A stretch of 64,000 nt of DNA from Bradyrhizobium canariense (GCF_018130465.1 NZ_JAFCKJ010000002.1:186001-250000); one strand, 5' to 3'. Counted from the first letter of the stretch, positions 18,006-27,274 are shown. Notes: generated by a model not told the origin, from the letters alone. Numbers and translations: made by a program.

Positions 18006-20507
18006 TCACGCAGCGCGGACGGCTCTTCCTGCACCTCGCCGCAACATCTTGGCGACGCTGGATGCAGGCATCGGCCGGCTGAAATAGTAGCCTTGCGTTT
18101 CGACGCACCCCTCTTCACGGAGGATGTCCAGCTGCGCCTTCGTTTCGACGCCTTCGGCGGTCGTCGTCTTGCCGAGGCTGACTGCGAAACGAACCACTGC
18201 TCGCGCGAGATGGTGCGCCTCTGCGCTCGCACTGGACAGTTCGTTAACGAAACTGCGGTCGATCTTGATCTTGTCGAATGGGAACCTTTGCAGAAAGCTC
18301 AGCGATGAATAGCCGGTTCCGAAATCGTCCAGGGCGATTCGCACACCGAGTTCGCGCAGTTGGCCGAGTACGGCGAACACCGCTTCGCTGTCATGCATGA
18401 TCACCGTCTCGGTAACCTCGAGCTCGAGCCTGTGCGGCGCAACTCCCGAGCTCGCCAGCGCGCTGATAATGACCAGGACAAGATCCTTGCTCCTGAACTG
18501 AGCGGGAGACAGGTTGATCGCGATCATGAGATGGGCGGGCCATTTGGCGGCTTCCGCACAGGCGGTCCGCAAGACCCATTCTCCCAGCGGCACGATCAAG
18601 CCGGTCTCCTCCGCGAGCGGAATGAACTCGCCGGGCATGACCAGACCTCGCTGCGGGTGATGCCAGCGTAGCAAGGCCTCGAAGCCACTGGTCTTGCCGG
18701 TCGCGGCATTGACGAATGGCTGGTAGTGGAGTTCGAATTGACGGCCAGCAAGCGCGTCCCGCATGTCGCGCTCCAGGTTGCGTCGCGCATGCATGAGCTG
18801 GTCGAGTTCCGGCTCGAAGAAACGGAATGCACCACGTCCGCCACTCTTGGCCGAGTAGAGGGCGAGATCCGCACTCTTCATGATCACGTCGGAATCGTTG
18901 CCATCGCGCGGCGCGATGGCAATGCCGATGCTGGTGCCCACCGTGACCTGGTGATCGCCGAGATCGAAGGGTTCGCAAAGCGCCTTTCTGATTCTCTCCG
19001 CAAGGGTCGCGGCCTCCACGGCTGGGTTGGTCACGTAGTCGATCACCGCGAACTCGTCGCCGCCCAGTCGAGCGATCAACGCGGTTTCCGAGGTGCATTC
19101 GCGCAAACGCGCCGCGACGGCGCGCAGCAGGGAGTCTCCCGTCGGATGTCCAAGCGTGTCGTTGACTTCCTTGAAGCGATCGAGGTCCAGCATGAGCACG
19201 GCCAGATCAAGGCCGCCATTGCGCGATACTGCAATGGCGTGCTCCATCCGCTCCCGGAGCAGCACGCGATTTGGCAGATCGGTCAGCGCATCATGTTGCG
19301 CCATGTGAGTGATCTTGGCCTCGGACCGGCGTTGCTCGGTGACATCGAGATGCGTGGCCACCCAGCCGCCGCCGGCCATTGGCTGTCGCGTCACGCAGAT
19401 CAAACGACCATCCGCAAACTCGTCGATCCTGCTCGAGACCGCATCGAACGGCAACGTGGCCAATTTCGAGATGAATTGCTCGGCAGCACCCTCGCTGGGG
19501 TCGCCCTTGAGGATGCCGTTCACAATACGATGCCTGATGATGTCGGTATGCGGTGTTCCCGTTCTCAGCAGCTCCGGCGGTAGCCGATAGAGTTCGGCAT
19601 AACGCTCGTTGCAGACGACAAATCGCTTCTCCGCATCGAACATGCACAGAGCCTCGACCATGTTGTTGATGGCCGTGTCCAGCCTGATCTTCTGGTCGTT
19701 GATTTCCTTTTGCGAATCTTCCACCTGTTGCCTGGCGAGCGAAAGCTCACTGATGATTTCCTCGAATCTGCTGGTTCTGGTCGCAAGTCGGCGATCCGCC
19801 AGCACGCCGACAAAGCTCATCCCGAGCACCGACAGAGCCACACCCGCAATTGCCACGGCGAGGAAGGCCGGGGAAAGCGACAAGGTATTGCTGTTCAGCG
19901 TCGGGTCTGGAACGATCTGCACGGCCCCCATGGCCGTGAAATGATGCGACACGATTGCGAGCGTCAGCAGCAGCGCCGCGACGAAGGTCCCCCATTTGTC
20001 CTTGCGGCCCAGGGCGACCGCGAGCGCAGCGTAGCCCAGGACCATGCCGAGGGTGATCGAGACGAACACGAGCCCCGGCGACCAGGTCACGCGACCAGGC
20101 ACATCGAGGGCCCACATGCCGAGATAGTGCATGCTCGCAATACCGGCGCCGATGATGCCGCCGCCGGCAGCCGCGCGCCACCGGCCGACGTTGCTGACGG
20201 CAACGCCGAAACCGCCTGACGTCAGGATCATCGCCGCGGCGAGCGACAGAACTGTCAGAACGATGCCGTAACCAGTTGAGACGCCGGGCTCGTAGGCAAG
20301 CATTGCGACAAAATGCGTTGCCCAAATTCCATAGCCGATGGCAGCGCCGGCGATCGCAATCCAGATCAGCCGCGTCCAAGCTCGCGACGCGATCGCGCGA
20401 TGAAAGATGCTGACGGCGACAATACTTGCGGCGAAGCACACCAGACCAGCGAGCACAACAAGCCGCCAATCATGCTCTGCCGTGAGGCAGGTAAAAACGC
20501 GGAACAT
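18006..20507 (-). CDS. MHYT-PAS-GGDEF-EAL membrane cyclic-di-GMP enzyme
   Basis: This is an 833-residue inner-membrane protein. Its seven N-terminal helices carry three MHYT motifs (ATHFVAMLAY, ASMHYLGMWAL, VSHHFTAMGAV), proposed to bind copper and sense a diatomic gas. A coiled segment and a PAS domain (MFDAEKRFVVCNERYAELYRLP) follow. The GGDEF domain has intact LGGDEFAV but no RxxD inhibitory site at the usual place. The EAL domain keeps FEALLRW, AINLSPAQF, EVTETV, DDFGTGYSSL, KIDRSFV and AEGVET. Both synthesis and hydrolysis of c-di-GMP are possible. ATG 20507 is chosen for its GGAGGCG ribosome site at 8 bases. Confidence 0.93.
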   Translation of the reverse strand: MFRVFTCLTAEHDWRLVVLAGLVCFAASIVAVSIFHRAIASRAWTRLIWIAIAGAAIGYGIWATHFVAMLAYEPGVSTGYGIVLTVLSLAAAMILTSGGFGVAVSNVGRWRAAAGGGIIGAGIASMHYLGMWALDVPGRVTWSPGLVFVSITLGMVLGYAALAVALGRKDKWGTFVAALLLTLAIVSHHFTAMGAVQIVPDPTLNSNTLSLSPAFLAVAIAGVALSVLGMSFVGVLADRRLATRTSRFEEIISELSLARQQVEDSQKEINDQKIRLDTAINNMVEALCMFDAEKRFVVCNERYAELYRLPPELLRTGTPHTDIIRHRIVNGILKGDPSEGAAEQFISKLATLPFDAVSSRIDEFADGRLICVTRQPMAGGGWVATHLDVTEQRRSEAKITHMAQHDALTDLPNRVLLRERMEHAIAVSRNGGLDLAVLMLDLDRFKEVNDTLGHPTGDSLLRAVAARLRECTSETALIARLGGDEFAVIDYVTNPAVEAATLAERIRKALCEPFDLGDHQVTVGTSIGIAIAPRDGNDSDVIMKSADLALYSAKSGGRGAFRFFEPELDQLMHARRNLERDMRDALAGRQFELHYQPFVNAATGKTSGFEALLRWHHPQRGLVMPGEFIPLAEETGLIVPLGEWVLRTACAEAAKWPAHLMIAINLSPAQFRSKDLVLVIISALASSGVAPHRLELEVTETVIMHDSEAVFAVLGQLRELGVRIALDDFGTGYSSLSFLQRFPFDKIKIDRSFVNELSSASAEAHHLARAVVRFAVSLGKTTTAEGVETKAQLDILREEGCVETQGYYFSRPMPASSVAKMLRRGAGRAVRAA

Positions 20508-20727
20508 CGAAATCGCCTCCCTCGTCAATGCTCTCGAGCATCGGTCCGATCAGGCTTTCTCGGCGTTAATTTTTCGCAATTCCCGGTTGCATGCCTATCG
20601 GAAAGTAAATGTTACGTCAGCCATTATGCCCCTTTGGCGACAGCTTGTACGAGGAGAGGACAATTCCCCGTGAAACTACGCGGTTAAGCGAGCCGGCGAC
20701 TCCCGGTCGGAACCAAACCAGCTCTGC

Positions 20728-21396
20728 TCATGAATGACCACGGATGCGCTTGCGTCCGGTGATCATCGCGCGGATCAGGTTCTCGCGCTGGAGAAGCCCC
20801 ATCAGCAGCACGCCCAAGACGTGCAGCACGACCAGGACGATGACGGCGTCCGAAGAATAGTGGTGGGTGTCCTCGACCCACCACACGCCGAAGAAGGTCA
20901 CGGTCACCGACATCGCGCCTGATATCGTCGAGACCGCGAGCGAGGCCAGCAGCGCCACCAGCATCAACGTGCCGGCGGGATTGAGCCCGATATAGCGGCC
21001 GGTCATGCCGCGGCGCAGATTCCAGAGATAGCGTGGCGCGGCCCGAAGCCTGACGCCGACCATGCGGAAGCGCGAATAGCGGCTTCCCCAAACACCCCAG
21101 GCCAGACGGAAGGCAAGAAGCCCGAGCACCGTATAACCGACGATGCGGTGAAGTCCGTCATAGACGGTAGGCGTGAACCAGGCGGCCAGAACACAGGCCG
21201 CGAGCGCCCAGTGCCAGAGGCGCAGCGGGAGGTCCCAGACCGCGACCGTCCGCGAAGCGGTTCGATCCGCGGGGGTCCGGCTGGACACCCCGCGCGCTTC
21301 CGGTGCAGATTCTTCGATCAAGCGAGGACCACCCTCAGGCGTAACTTTGCGCAGACCATTTGCGCGCAGACCATCTCGCGACGGTCTACTTCGCAA
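20728..21396 (-). CDS. Cytochrome b561 / Ni-Fe hydrogenase-type cytochrome b
   Basis: This is a 222-residue inner-membrane diheme b-type cytochrome with four helices. The likely heme histidines are in LPLRLWHWALAACVL, YDGLHRIVGYTVLG and ILVVLHVLGVL-type helices. The family moves electrons between quinones or cytochromes and partner proteins. The frame starts with TTG 21396, overlapping the end of the PepSY gene by 11 bases, so the two are probably translationally coupled. The N-terminal 45 residues before TVAVWDLP are atypical and contain a DGLR/NGLR duplication, so the true start may be further in. Confidence 0.85.
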   Translation of the reverse strand: MRSRPSRDGLRANGLRKVTPEGGPRLIEESAPEARGVSSRTPADRTASRTVAVWDLPLRLWHWALAACVLAAWFTPTVYDGLHRIVGYTVLGLLAFRLAWGVWGSRYSRFRMVGVRLRAAPRYLWNLRRGMTGRYIGLNPAGTLMLVALLASLAVSTISGAMSVTVTFFGVWWVEDTHHYSSDAVIVLVVLHVLGVLLMGLLQRENLIRAMITGRKRIRGHS

Positions 21397-21664
21397 TCGT
21401 CTTTTTCAGGCTGAGATCTTCGGGGCTGTAGAACAGCTCGTAAAGCTTGCCTTCCTTGACGCCGTAAACCTCGTAGCACGAGCCTTCGATCTTGGAGCGC
21501 CGCACCTCGTAGCCGAGCGCCTTGGCCTTGGCTTCGGCTTCGCTCGCCGGCTTCCACGACGCCTTGTCGAGCTTGGTGCAGTCCTTGAATCCGTCAGCCA
21601 TGGCCGTCGATCCCGCGCCAATCCCGATCGTCAATGCAATGGCAACAACACGTATGACCTTCAC
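21386..21664 (-). CDS. Small exported PepSY-domain protein
   Basis: This 92-residue protein starts with GTG 21664 (GAGGAG 8 bases upstream) and has a signal peptide (VVAIALTIGIGAGSTAMAD). The mature part is a single PepSY-like domain (PASEAEAKAKALGYEVRRSKIEGSCYEVYGVKEGKLYELFY). Such small PepSY proteins are often encoded beside b561-type cytochromes, as here, and are thought to act in the periplasm. Two cysteines (DCTKL and GSCYEV) may form a disulfide. Confidence 0.85.
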   Translation of the reverse strand: MKVIRVVAIALTIGIGAGSTAMADGFKDCTKLDKASWKPASEAEAKAKALGYEVRRSKIEGSCYEVYGVKEGKLYELFYSPEDLSLKKTIAK

Positions 21665-21883
21665 GAACGTCTCCTCTTCTGTCGTGGGCGCTACGCCCTA
21701 GGGCGAAGCGGGACCGAAGGAAACAAAGCACATGATGAAGTCAATCCGGTTCGAGGCCGGTTGGCTTTAGAGTTATTCTAACGATCCGAAAAAGATCAGC
21801 GCTCTCCGTGTGCAGCGCGCATTTGAGGCGACGCTGCGGCCTTACGTCTCACGGTTTGACGACCGGCTGATCCGAGGTGCCGG

Positions 21884-22234
21884 TCAGTAGCCGGCGACCG
21901 CCATGACGACGACGGCGCTGAGCGCCATCCATCCGAAATGCCGGCCGCGCGTGGCCCATGCGTTGGCGAAAGCAGAGAAGCCGAACACACCGGCCATGGT
22001 GGCGACGATCCAGTGGCGCGCCGGCTCCGATCCCATCCAGGGCGCCGCGATCAGGAGCACACCACCGCCGATCCAGGCGACGGTCGAGGCCTGCCAGACC
22101 AGGCGGATCAGGGTGCGGAGCCGTTCCGGCTCGATGCGAGCGCGGGCAAAGACCTTGGTCTCGCCGAGAATGCCATGGATGAGGGCCACGGCAATGGTCA
22201 CGACGCCGGCACACTGGAGCAGGAGATCACGCAT
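21884..22234 (-). CDS. Small four-helix integral membrane protein
   Basis: This 116-residue protein has four hydrophobic segments (LLLQCAGVVTIAVALIHGIL; STVAWIGGGVLLIAAPWM; WIVATMAGVFGFSAFANAWA; FGWMALSAVVVMAVAGY) and no motif I recognise. ATG 22234 (MRDLLLQ) has GGGGAG upstream. It is divergent from a TetR gene across a region with two TetR-type operators, so it is the likely regulated target. Its function is unknown. Confidence 0.8.
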   Translation of the reverse strand: MRDLLLQCAGVVTIAVALIHGILGETKVFARARIEPERLRTLIRLVWQASTVAWIGGGVLLIAAPWMGSEPARHWIVATMAGVFGFSAFANAWATRGRHFGWMALSAVVVMAVAGY

Positions 22235-22259
22235 CGTCAAAGCTCCCCGAAAACCTCGT

Positions 22260-22322
22260 CCATACAGTTGTGTATGGTGAGATAGGCGCTGGCCTGCCGG
22301 CTGTCAATACACTAGTGTATGG
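22260..22322. promoter_or_regulatory. Two TetR-type operators between the membrane protein and tetR
   Basis: Operator 1 (22260-22277) is CCATACA-gttg-TGTATGG, with 7-bp arms. Operator 2 (22307-22320) is the perfect 14-base palindrome ATACACTAGTGTAT. The centres are 45 bases apart. One sits close to each divergent gene, which fits repression of both by the adjacent TetR. Confidence 0.75.
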
Positions 22323-22340
22323 TTTGCATCCGGAACCGAC

Positions 22341-22871
22341 ATGGCCGAACAGCTGACCTCCGACGACTGGATCAAAGAGGGCCTGAAGGCGCTCGCGAGA
22401 GACGGCTTCACCGCGCTGAAGGCCGATCCGCTGGCGAAAGCCATGGGGGTCTCGCGCGGCAGCTTCTATTGGCATTTCGCCGATCTCGGCGCGTTCCACG
22501 CCGCCCTCTTGAAGCGCTGGCGCGAGATCGCGGCCGAGCAGATCATCGCCGATGTCGAAGCCGCCAGCGACGAGCCGCTGAAAGCGCTGCTGCGCAGGAC
22601 TTTTGGCGCGCGGCTCGACCTCGAGCGCGCGGTGCGGAACTGGGCGGCCTTCGATGCGGCGGCACAAGCGGCGGTGCGGGCAATCGACCGGCGCAGGCTC
22701 GACTATATCGAAGAGCTGCTCAGGAAGCGCGGGTTCGAGGCGGCGACGGCACGAGCCCGCGCGCAAATCCTGTACTGGACGTTTCTCGGCTTCGCCCTGT
22801 CGGGCCCGCAATGGCCGGCCGCGCGGCTCCAGGGCCTGCTCGACGAGATCCTGCGGATGGTGTCGGTCTAA
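22341..22871 (+). CDS. TetR/AcrR family transcriptional regulator
   Basis: This is a 176-residue repressor. The N-terminal helix-turn-helix DPLAKAMGVSRGSFYWHFADLGAF is the classic TetR recognition segment, followed by a helical ligand/dimer domain (RRLDYIEELLRKRGFEAATARA, ILYWTFLGFALSGPQWP). The start is ATG 22341, 19 bases after operator 2, so autoregulation is likely. The ligand is unknown. Confidence 0.92.
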   Translation: MAEQLTSDDWIKEGLKALARDGFTALKADPLAKAMGVSRGSFYWHFADLGAFHAALLKRWREIAAEQIIADVEAASDEPLKALLRRTFGARLDLERAVRNWAAFDAAAQAAVRAIDRRRLDYIEELLRKRGFEAATARARAQILYWTFLGFALSGPQWPAARLQGLLDEILRMVSV

Positions 22872-22972
22872 AGCATGATCCGGAAAAGTGCGAAGCGGTC
22901 TTCCGAAAAGATCATGCCCAAACAACAACCTAAAGCGCGATGATGATTCATCCTCATCTCATCGCGCTTTAG
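22871..22972. repeat. Composite palindromic repeat, AGCATGATCCGGAAAAG family
   Basis: The first hairpin has arms AGCATGATC and GATCATGC with CCGGAAAAG/CTTCCGAAAAG inside. The second has arms CTAAAGCGCGATGA and TCATCGCGCTTTAG. The two-part structure is common in Bradyrhizobium-type genomes. It begins within the last codon of tetR and could end its transcript. Confidence 0.85.
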
Positions 22973-23033
22973 TGGACCGCGATGGGCGGCCGCGATTTTC
23001 TGTGCTAGAGGCAACCGACCGCCGGAGACCCCA

Positions 23034-23231
23034 ATGAACGCCCCCACCGAACGCCCCGAAGCCAGCGTCGATCCCAAATTGCTGGAGATTCTGGTCTGCC
23101 CGCTGACCAAGGGCCCGCTGGAGTTCGATTCTGCAAAGCAGGAGCTGATCTCGCGCAGCGCCAAGCTCGCCTATCCGATCCGCGACGGCATCCCGATCAT
23201 GCTGCCGGAAGAGGCGCGCAAGATCGATTGA
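23034..23231 (+). CDS. Trm112 family protein (UPF0434)
   Basis: This 65-residue protein is the typical size of the family, with [19 protein letters not shown], then [24 protein letters not shown]. Eukaryotic Trm112 activates methyltransferases; the bacterial role is not settled. Only the first half of the zinc motif (CPLT) is visible. The gene is flanked on both sides by palindromic repeats. Confidence 0.93.
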   Translation: MNAPTERPEASVDPKLLEILVCPLTKGPLEFDSAKQELISRSAKLAYPIRDGIPIMLPEEARKID

Positions 23232-23282
23232 GGTTGAGGTTGCGCGCGCAGAATGGCGCGATGACCGCTCCACACACTCACT

Positions 23283-23405
23283 GTCATCCCGGCGAAAGCC
23301 GGGATCCATAACCACAGAGAGAAGTTGCGGCGCGAGCTGGTAACTCCGAGTCTTCGCAAAACTATTGCTGCGGCGTATGGGTCCCGGCCTTCGCCGGGAC
23401 GACCG
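23283..23405. repeat. Composite two-hairpin repeat, GTCATCCCGGCGAAAGCCGGGA family
   Basis: The left hairpin is CCCGGCGAAAGCCGGG and the right hairpin is CCCGGCCTTCGCCGGG, joined by about 75 bases including GTCTTCGCAAAAC. It matches the layout of 43351-43492 and 52632-52760. Confidence 0.85.
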
Positions 23406-23429
23406 CGGAGAGCTAGGCGGCTGCGAGAA

Positions 23430-24650
23430 CTACAACGCCTCGCCCTTCAACAATCGCGGTATCTCGCCGGTCAAACCCGCGGCCTGGCGGATGAACAGGT
23501 TCTTCAGCGGCGGAGCGCGGTCGACGAGGCCGAGGCCGATGTCGCGGACGGTGCGCAGCAGCGTCGACTGGTTGGAGAACAGGAAGTTCAGCGAGTTGGT
23601 GGCAACGCCCATCGCCATCGTGTCGAAGCGGCGCCAGCGCTGGTAGCGCTCGAGCACGTCGGCGCCGCCGAGATCCATGCCGAGCCGCGCCGCGTCGACC
23701 ACGACCTCGGCCAATGCTGCGACATCCTTCAGACCCATGTTGAGACCCTGGCCCGCGATCGGGTGGATGACGTGGGCGGAATCGCCGACCAGCGCGAGAC
23801 GCTCGGCGATGAAGGAGCGCGCGACGAAATAGGACAGCGGAAACGCGCGCGGCTTGTCGAGCGCCTTCACCTCGCCGAGATGCAGGCCGAAGCGTTGCTC
23901 GAGCTCGCCGTGAAATTCCTCATCGCTCAATGCGATGATGCGCGCGGCTTCGCTGCGGCGCTCGGTCCATACCAGCGAGGAGCGCTTGCCTGAAAGCGGC
24001 AGGATCGCGAACGGGCCCGCCGGCAGAAAATGCTCTTCGGCACGGCCTTCGTGATCGCGCTCATGCCCGACGGTAACGACGATGCCGGACTGGTCATATT
24101 CCCAGCCGTGGGTGGCGATACCGGCGCGCTCGCGCAGTTTCGACTTCGCACCGTCGGCCGCGACCAGGAGGCTCGCCGCAATGACACTGCCGTCACCGAG
24201 CGTCACGTCGATGCCTTCGGGCCGCGCGTCGTAAGACGACACTGTGGTCGCGCGGAGATCGATGCCCTCGGCCTCGGCGCGCACCACCAGCGCATCGATC
24301 AGGCGGCGGTTCTCGACCATATGCGCGAAGGGCTCGCCCGGCGCGACGTCGCCGGCAAAATTGAGGAACACCGGACGGGTGGCGTCTTCCAGCTTTGAAT
24401 CGGTGACAACCATGTCGAGGATCGGCTGCGCCTCTCCCCTGACGTCATCCCAGGCGCCGATCGCTTCGAACAGGCGCCGGCAGGCAGCCACGATGGCGGT
24501 CGCGCGCGGGTCCCGGCTCGGACGTGTGGAGAGCGCGGGGTCGGCGACGATGACGGGGATCTCGGGGCCGAGCCCTTGGCGGAGCGCCAGGGCCAGCGCC
24601 AGGCCTGCAAACGCGCCGCCACCAATGACAATGCTACCCTGTACTGACAT
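23430..24650 (-). CDS. UbiH/UbiF-type FAD monooxygenase (ubiquinone biosynthesis)
   Basis: This is a 406-residue class A flavoprotein hydroxylase. The N-terminal FAD site is IVIGGGAFAGLALALAL, with DPRATAIVAACRRLFEAIG following. The C-terminal GDSAHVIHPIAGQGLNMGLKD is the second FAD motif, characteristic of UbiH/UbiF/UbiI/UbiL. It probably hydroxylates a ring position of the ubiquinone precursor at the membrane; the exact position cannot be read. ATG 24650 (MSVQGSIVIGG) is used rather than the longer frame. It is divergent from tesB, so the 138-base gap holds both promoters. Confidence 0.9.
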   Translation of the reverse strand: MSVQGSIVIGGGAFAGLALALALRQGLGPEIPVIVADPALSTRPSRDPRATAIVAACRRLFEAIGAWDDVRGEAQPILDMVVTDSKLEDATRPVFLNFAGDVAPGEPFAHMVENRRLIDALVVRAEAEGIDLRATTVSSYDARPEGIDVTLGDGSVIAASLLVAADGAKSKLRERAGIATHGWEYDQSGIVVTVGHERDHEGRAEEHFLPAGPFAILPLSGKRSSLVWTERRSEAARIIALSDEEFHGELEQRFGLHLGEVKALDKPRAFPLSYFVARSFIAERLALVGDSAHVIHPIAGQGLNMGLKDVAALAEVVVDAARLGMDLGGADVLERYQRWRRFDTMAMGVATNSLNFLFSNQSTLLRTVRDIGLGLVDRAPPLKNLFIRQAAGLTGEIPRLLKGEAL

Positions 24651-24788
24651 ACCCAATTCCCGGCTAAATCCTGGTCTTGCTAGCAGACTTGAGGTGGGCG
24701 AAACAGTGCGGTGAAACAAGGGCGGAAAGCCCCCATTGTGTCATTCCGGAGCAGCGAGCCCGGGACGGCGAGGCGAAAGCTGAATTCC

Positions 24789-25652
24789 ATGTCCAAGAGC
24801 CTGATCGACCTCATCTCGATCCTCGACCTCGAACAGCTCGAGGTGAATCTGTTCCGCGGCAACAGCCCGAAGACCAGCTGGCAACGGGTGTTCGGCGGCC
24901 AGGTGATCGGGCAGGCGATGGTTGCAGCGTGCCGCACCGTGGAGGGCCGGCTGCCGCATTCGCTGCATTGCTATTTCATCCTGCCGGGCGATCCGCAGAT
25001 CCCGATCATCTACCAGGTCGAGCGCCTGCGCGACGGCAAGAGCTACTCCACCCGCCGCGTCACCGCGATCCAGCACGGCAACGCGATCTTCTCGATCATG
25101 GTCTCGTTCCACGCCGAGGAGGAGAGCGCGTTCGACCATCAGGACAAGATGCCCGACGTGCCGCCGCCGGAAAAGCTGACGGCGGAGGAAGTGGCGAAGC
25201 AGCCAATGTTCAAGGAGATGCCGGAGTTCATCCGTCGCTACTATGAGTCCGACCGTCCGATCGAGCTGCGCCCGGTCGAGCTCGGCCGTTATTTCGGCCA
25301 GAAGATCGAGGACGGCCGCATCCATGTGTGGATCAAGACCGCGGCGACGCTGCCGGATGATCCGGCGCTGCACATGTGCGCGCTGGCCTACGCGTCCGAC
25401 TTCTCACTGCTCGATGCGATCATGGCGCGCTATGGCCGCACGCTGTTCGACAAGCGCATGATGCCGGCGAGCCTCGACCACGCGATGTGGTTTCATCGCC
25501 CGTTCCGCGCCGACGAATGGCTGCTCTACGCACAGGATTCGCCAAGCGCCCGAAGCGGTCGTGGCTTGACCCGCGGTTCAATCTTCAAGCCCGACGGCAC
25601 GCTGGTGGCTTCCGTCGCGCAGGAAGGCTCGGTGCGCGAACGGAAGGCCTAA
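24789..25652 (+). CDS. tesB: Acyl-CoA thioesterase II
   Basis: This 287-residue double-hotdog enzyme hydrolyses acyl-CoA to free fatty acid and CoA. Family marks are LEVNLFRGNSP, VFGGQVIGQAMVAACRTV, PGDPQIPIIYQVERLRDGKSY (N-terminal hotdog), and SLDHAMWFHRPFRADEWLLY with LVASVAQEGSVR (C-terminal hotdog with the catalytic Asp and Gln). The start is ATG 24789 (MSKSLIDLISIL). It ends inside a 38-base palindrome shared with the convergent gene. Confidence 0.95.
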   Translation: MSKSLIDLISILDLEQLEVNLFRGNSPKTSWQRVFGGQVIGQAMVAACRTVEGRLPHSLHCYFILPGDPQIPIIYQVERLRDGKSYSTRRVTAIQHGNAIFSIMVSFHAEEESAFDHQDKMPDVPPPEKLTAEEVAKQPMFKEMPEFIRRYYESDRPIELRPVELGRYFGQKIEDGRIHVWIKTAATLPDDPALHMCALAYASDFSLLDAIMARYGRTLFDKRMMPASLDHAMWFHRPFRADEWLLYAQDSPSARSGRGLTRGSIFKPDGTLVASVAQEGSVRERKA

Positions 25653-25688
25653 GAGGCATAAGCCCGATCGATCGCGCTTATGCCTCTT
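25651..25688. terminator. 38-base near-perfect palindrome between convergent genes
   Basis: The arms AAGAGGCATAAGC and GCTTATGCCTCTT surround a GATCGATC core, with one mismatched pair. It overlaps the tesB stop and lies 4 bases from the stop of the convergent gene, so it probably works as a bidirectional terminator. Confidence 0.75.
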
Positions 25689-25692
25689 AAGG

Positions 25693-26583
25693 TCATGCTC
25701 GGAGCGATCCTCGCGGAGCCAGGACAGTCTCTGACGCGAACCAGTTCATGATCCAGCGATACACCCACGGGATCGGGATAATGAAGCCGCAAAGGAATGC
25801 GGCCACGATGCCCCGCCAGAGAATCCCGAGACCGCTGCCGTTGAAGACGATCTCGCGCCGCGTGCCTTCGATGCTGCGGCAGAACCAGCGCATCTGAGCT
25901 GCGGCGACCCAGGCCCAGCCGATGATGGTGATGATGGAGATCGCAAACAGCAGGCTCCAGCCGACATAGGCCCAGACCGAGCCGGTAAAGCTCAGGCCGA
26001 GCGGCTGCCCGTTGGAGGCGAGGTTCGCGACCATCCATTTGATCAGGAGCCAGTAGAGAACGATCTGGGCGATGAACAGCAAATTGCTCAGCAACGGGAC
26101 GCCGATGTAGCCGATCACGATCGCCAGAACGATGAAGCCGAAAAACCAGGGCACCAGCGCCATCGCATTGCCGGTGAAGCTCAGATTGGGCCGTCCGGGG
26201 ACCTTCACGCAGGACACGATCCATTTCGTGTACCAGACGAACAGCCACGGCACCGGAATGACGAAGCACGAGCCGATTGCCAGCACGAGCGTGCGCCACG
26301 TGAACTCGAGGATGCCGAAATCGACCGCCAGCGATCCTCCGCCGCCACCGCCGCCGTAACCTCCGGAGCCCATCATCGGGGGGCCGCCAGCCGGCATCAT
26401 CGGGGGCGCACCGCCGCCGCCGATCAGGCCGGGGATTTCGGCTGCCTTCTGCCAGCCGGCCATGCCCTCCGACCACACCAGCGTATCCGGTCGCACGATT
26501 CCCTGGGCGACGAGGTCGCGGAATTGCCCTTCCGGATAAGGCCCCTGCTGCTTGCCCTCGGATGCGTAGAACCAACTCGCCAT
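25693..26583 (-). CDS. GYF-domain membrane protein (DUF898-like)
   Basis: This is a 296-residue protein. Residues 1-50 form a GYF_2 domain (WFYASEGKQQGPYPEGQFRDL, VWSEGMAGWQKAAEI), a proline-binding adaptor fold. A Gly/Pro/Met-rich linker (residues 55-83) leads to about six hydrophobic helices with repeated N-x-SFTG elements (PNLSFTGNAMALVPWFFG; PLGLSFTGSVWAYVGWSLL), as in DUF898 proteins. The function is unknown; the GYF domain suggests it recruits Pro-rich partners at the membrane. AGGGGGA is 6 bases before ATG 26583. Confidence 0.82.
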   Translation of the reverse strand: MASWFYASEGKQQGPYPEGQFRDLVAQGIVRPDTLVWSEGMAGWQKAAEIPGLIGGGGAPPMMPAGGPPMMGSGGYGGGGGGGSLAVDFGILEFTWRTLVLAIGSCFVIPVPWLFVWYTKWIVSCVKVPGRPNLSFTGNAMALVPWFFGFIVLAIVIGYIGVPLLSNLLFIAQIVLYWLLIKWMVANLASNGQPLGLSFTGSVWAYVGWSLLFAISIITIIGWAWVAAAQMRWFCRSIEGTRREIVFNGSGLGILWRGIVAAFLCGFIIPIPWVYRWIMNWFASETVLAPRGSLRA

Positions 26584-27160
<577 letters not shown>

Positions 27161-27168
27161 AGACCCCC

Positions 27169-27274
27169 ATGGTAAGGAGCGCGGAACGCGCGTCTCGAAC
27201 CATGGAGGCCCGGCTCTCGCCCGCGGCCATCCTTCGAGACGCCCGCTTGTCGCGGGCTCCTCAGGATGAGGGTG
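27169..27274. repeat. Long imperfect inverted repeat between glnK and amtB
   Basis: The arms read GGTAAGGAGCGCGGAACGCG with CGTCTCGAA on the left and TTCGAGACGCCCGC with CGCGGGCTCCTCAGGAT on the right, around a CCATGGAGGCC centre. This is a familiar dispersed element of this genus. It sits inside the glnK-amtB transcript. Confidence 0.8.
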
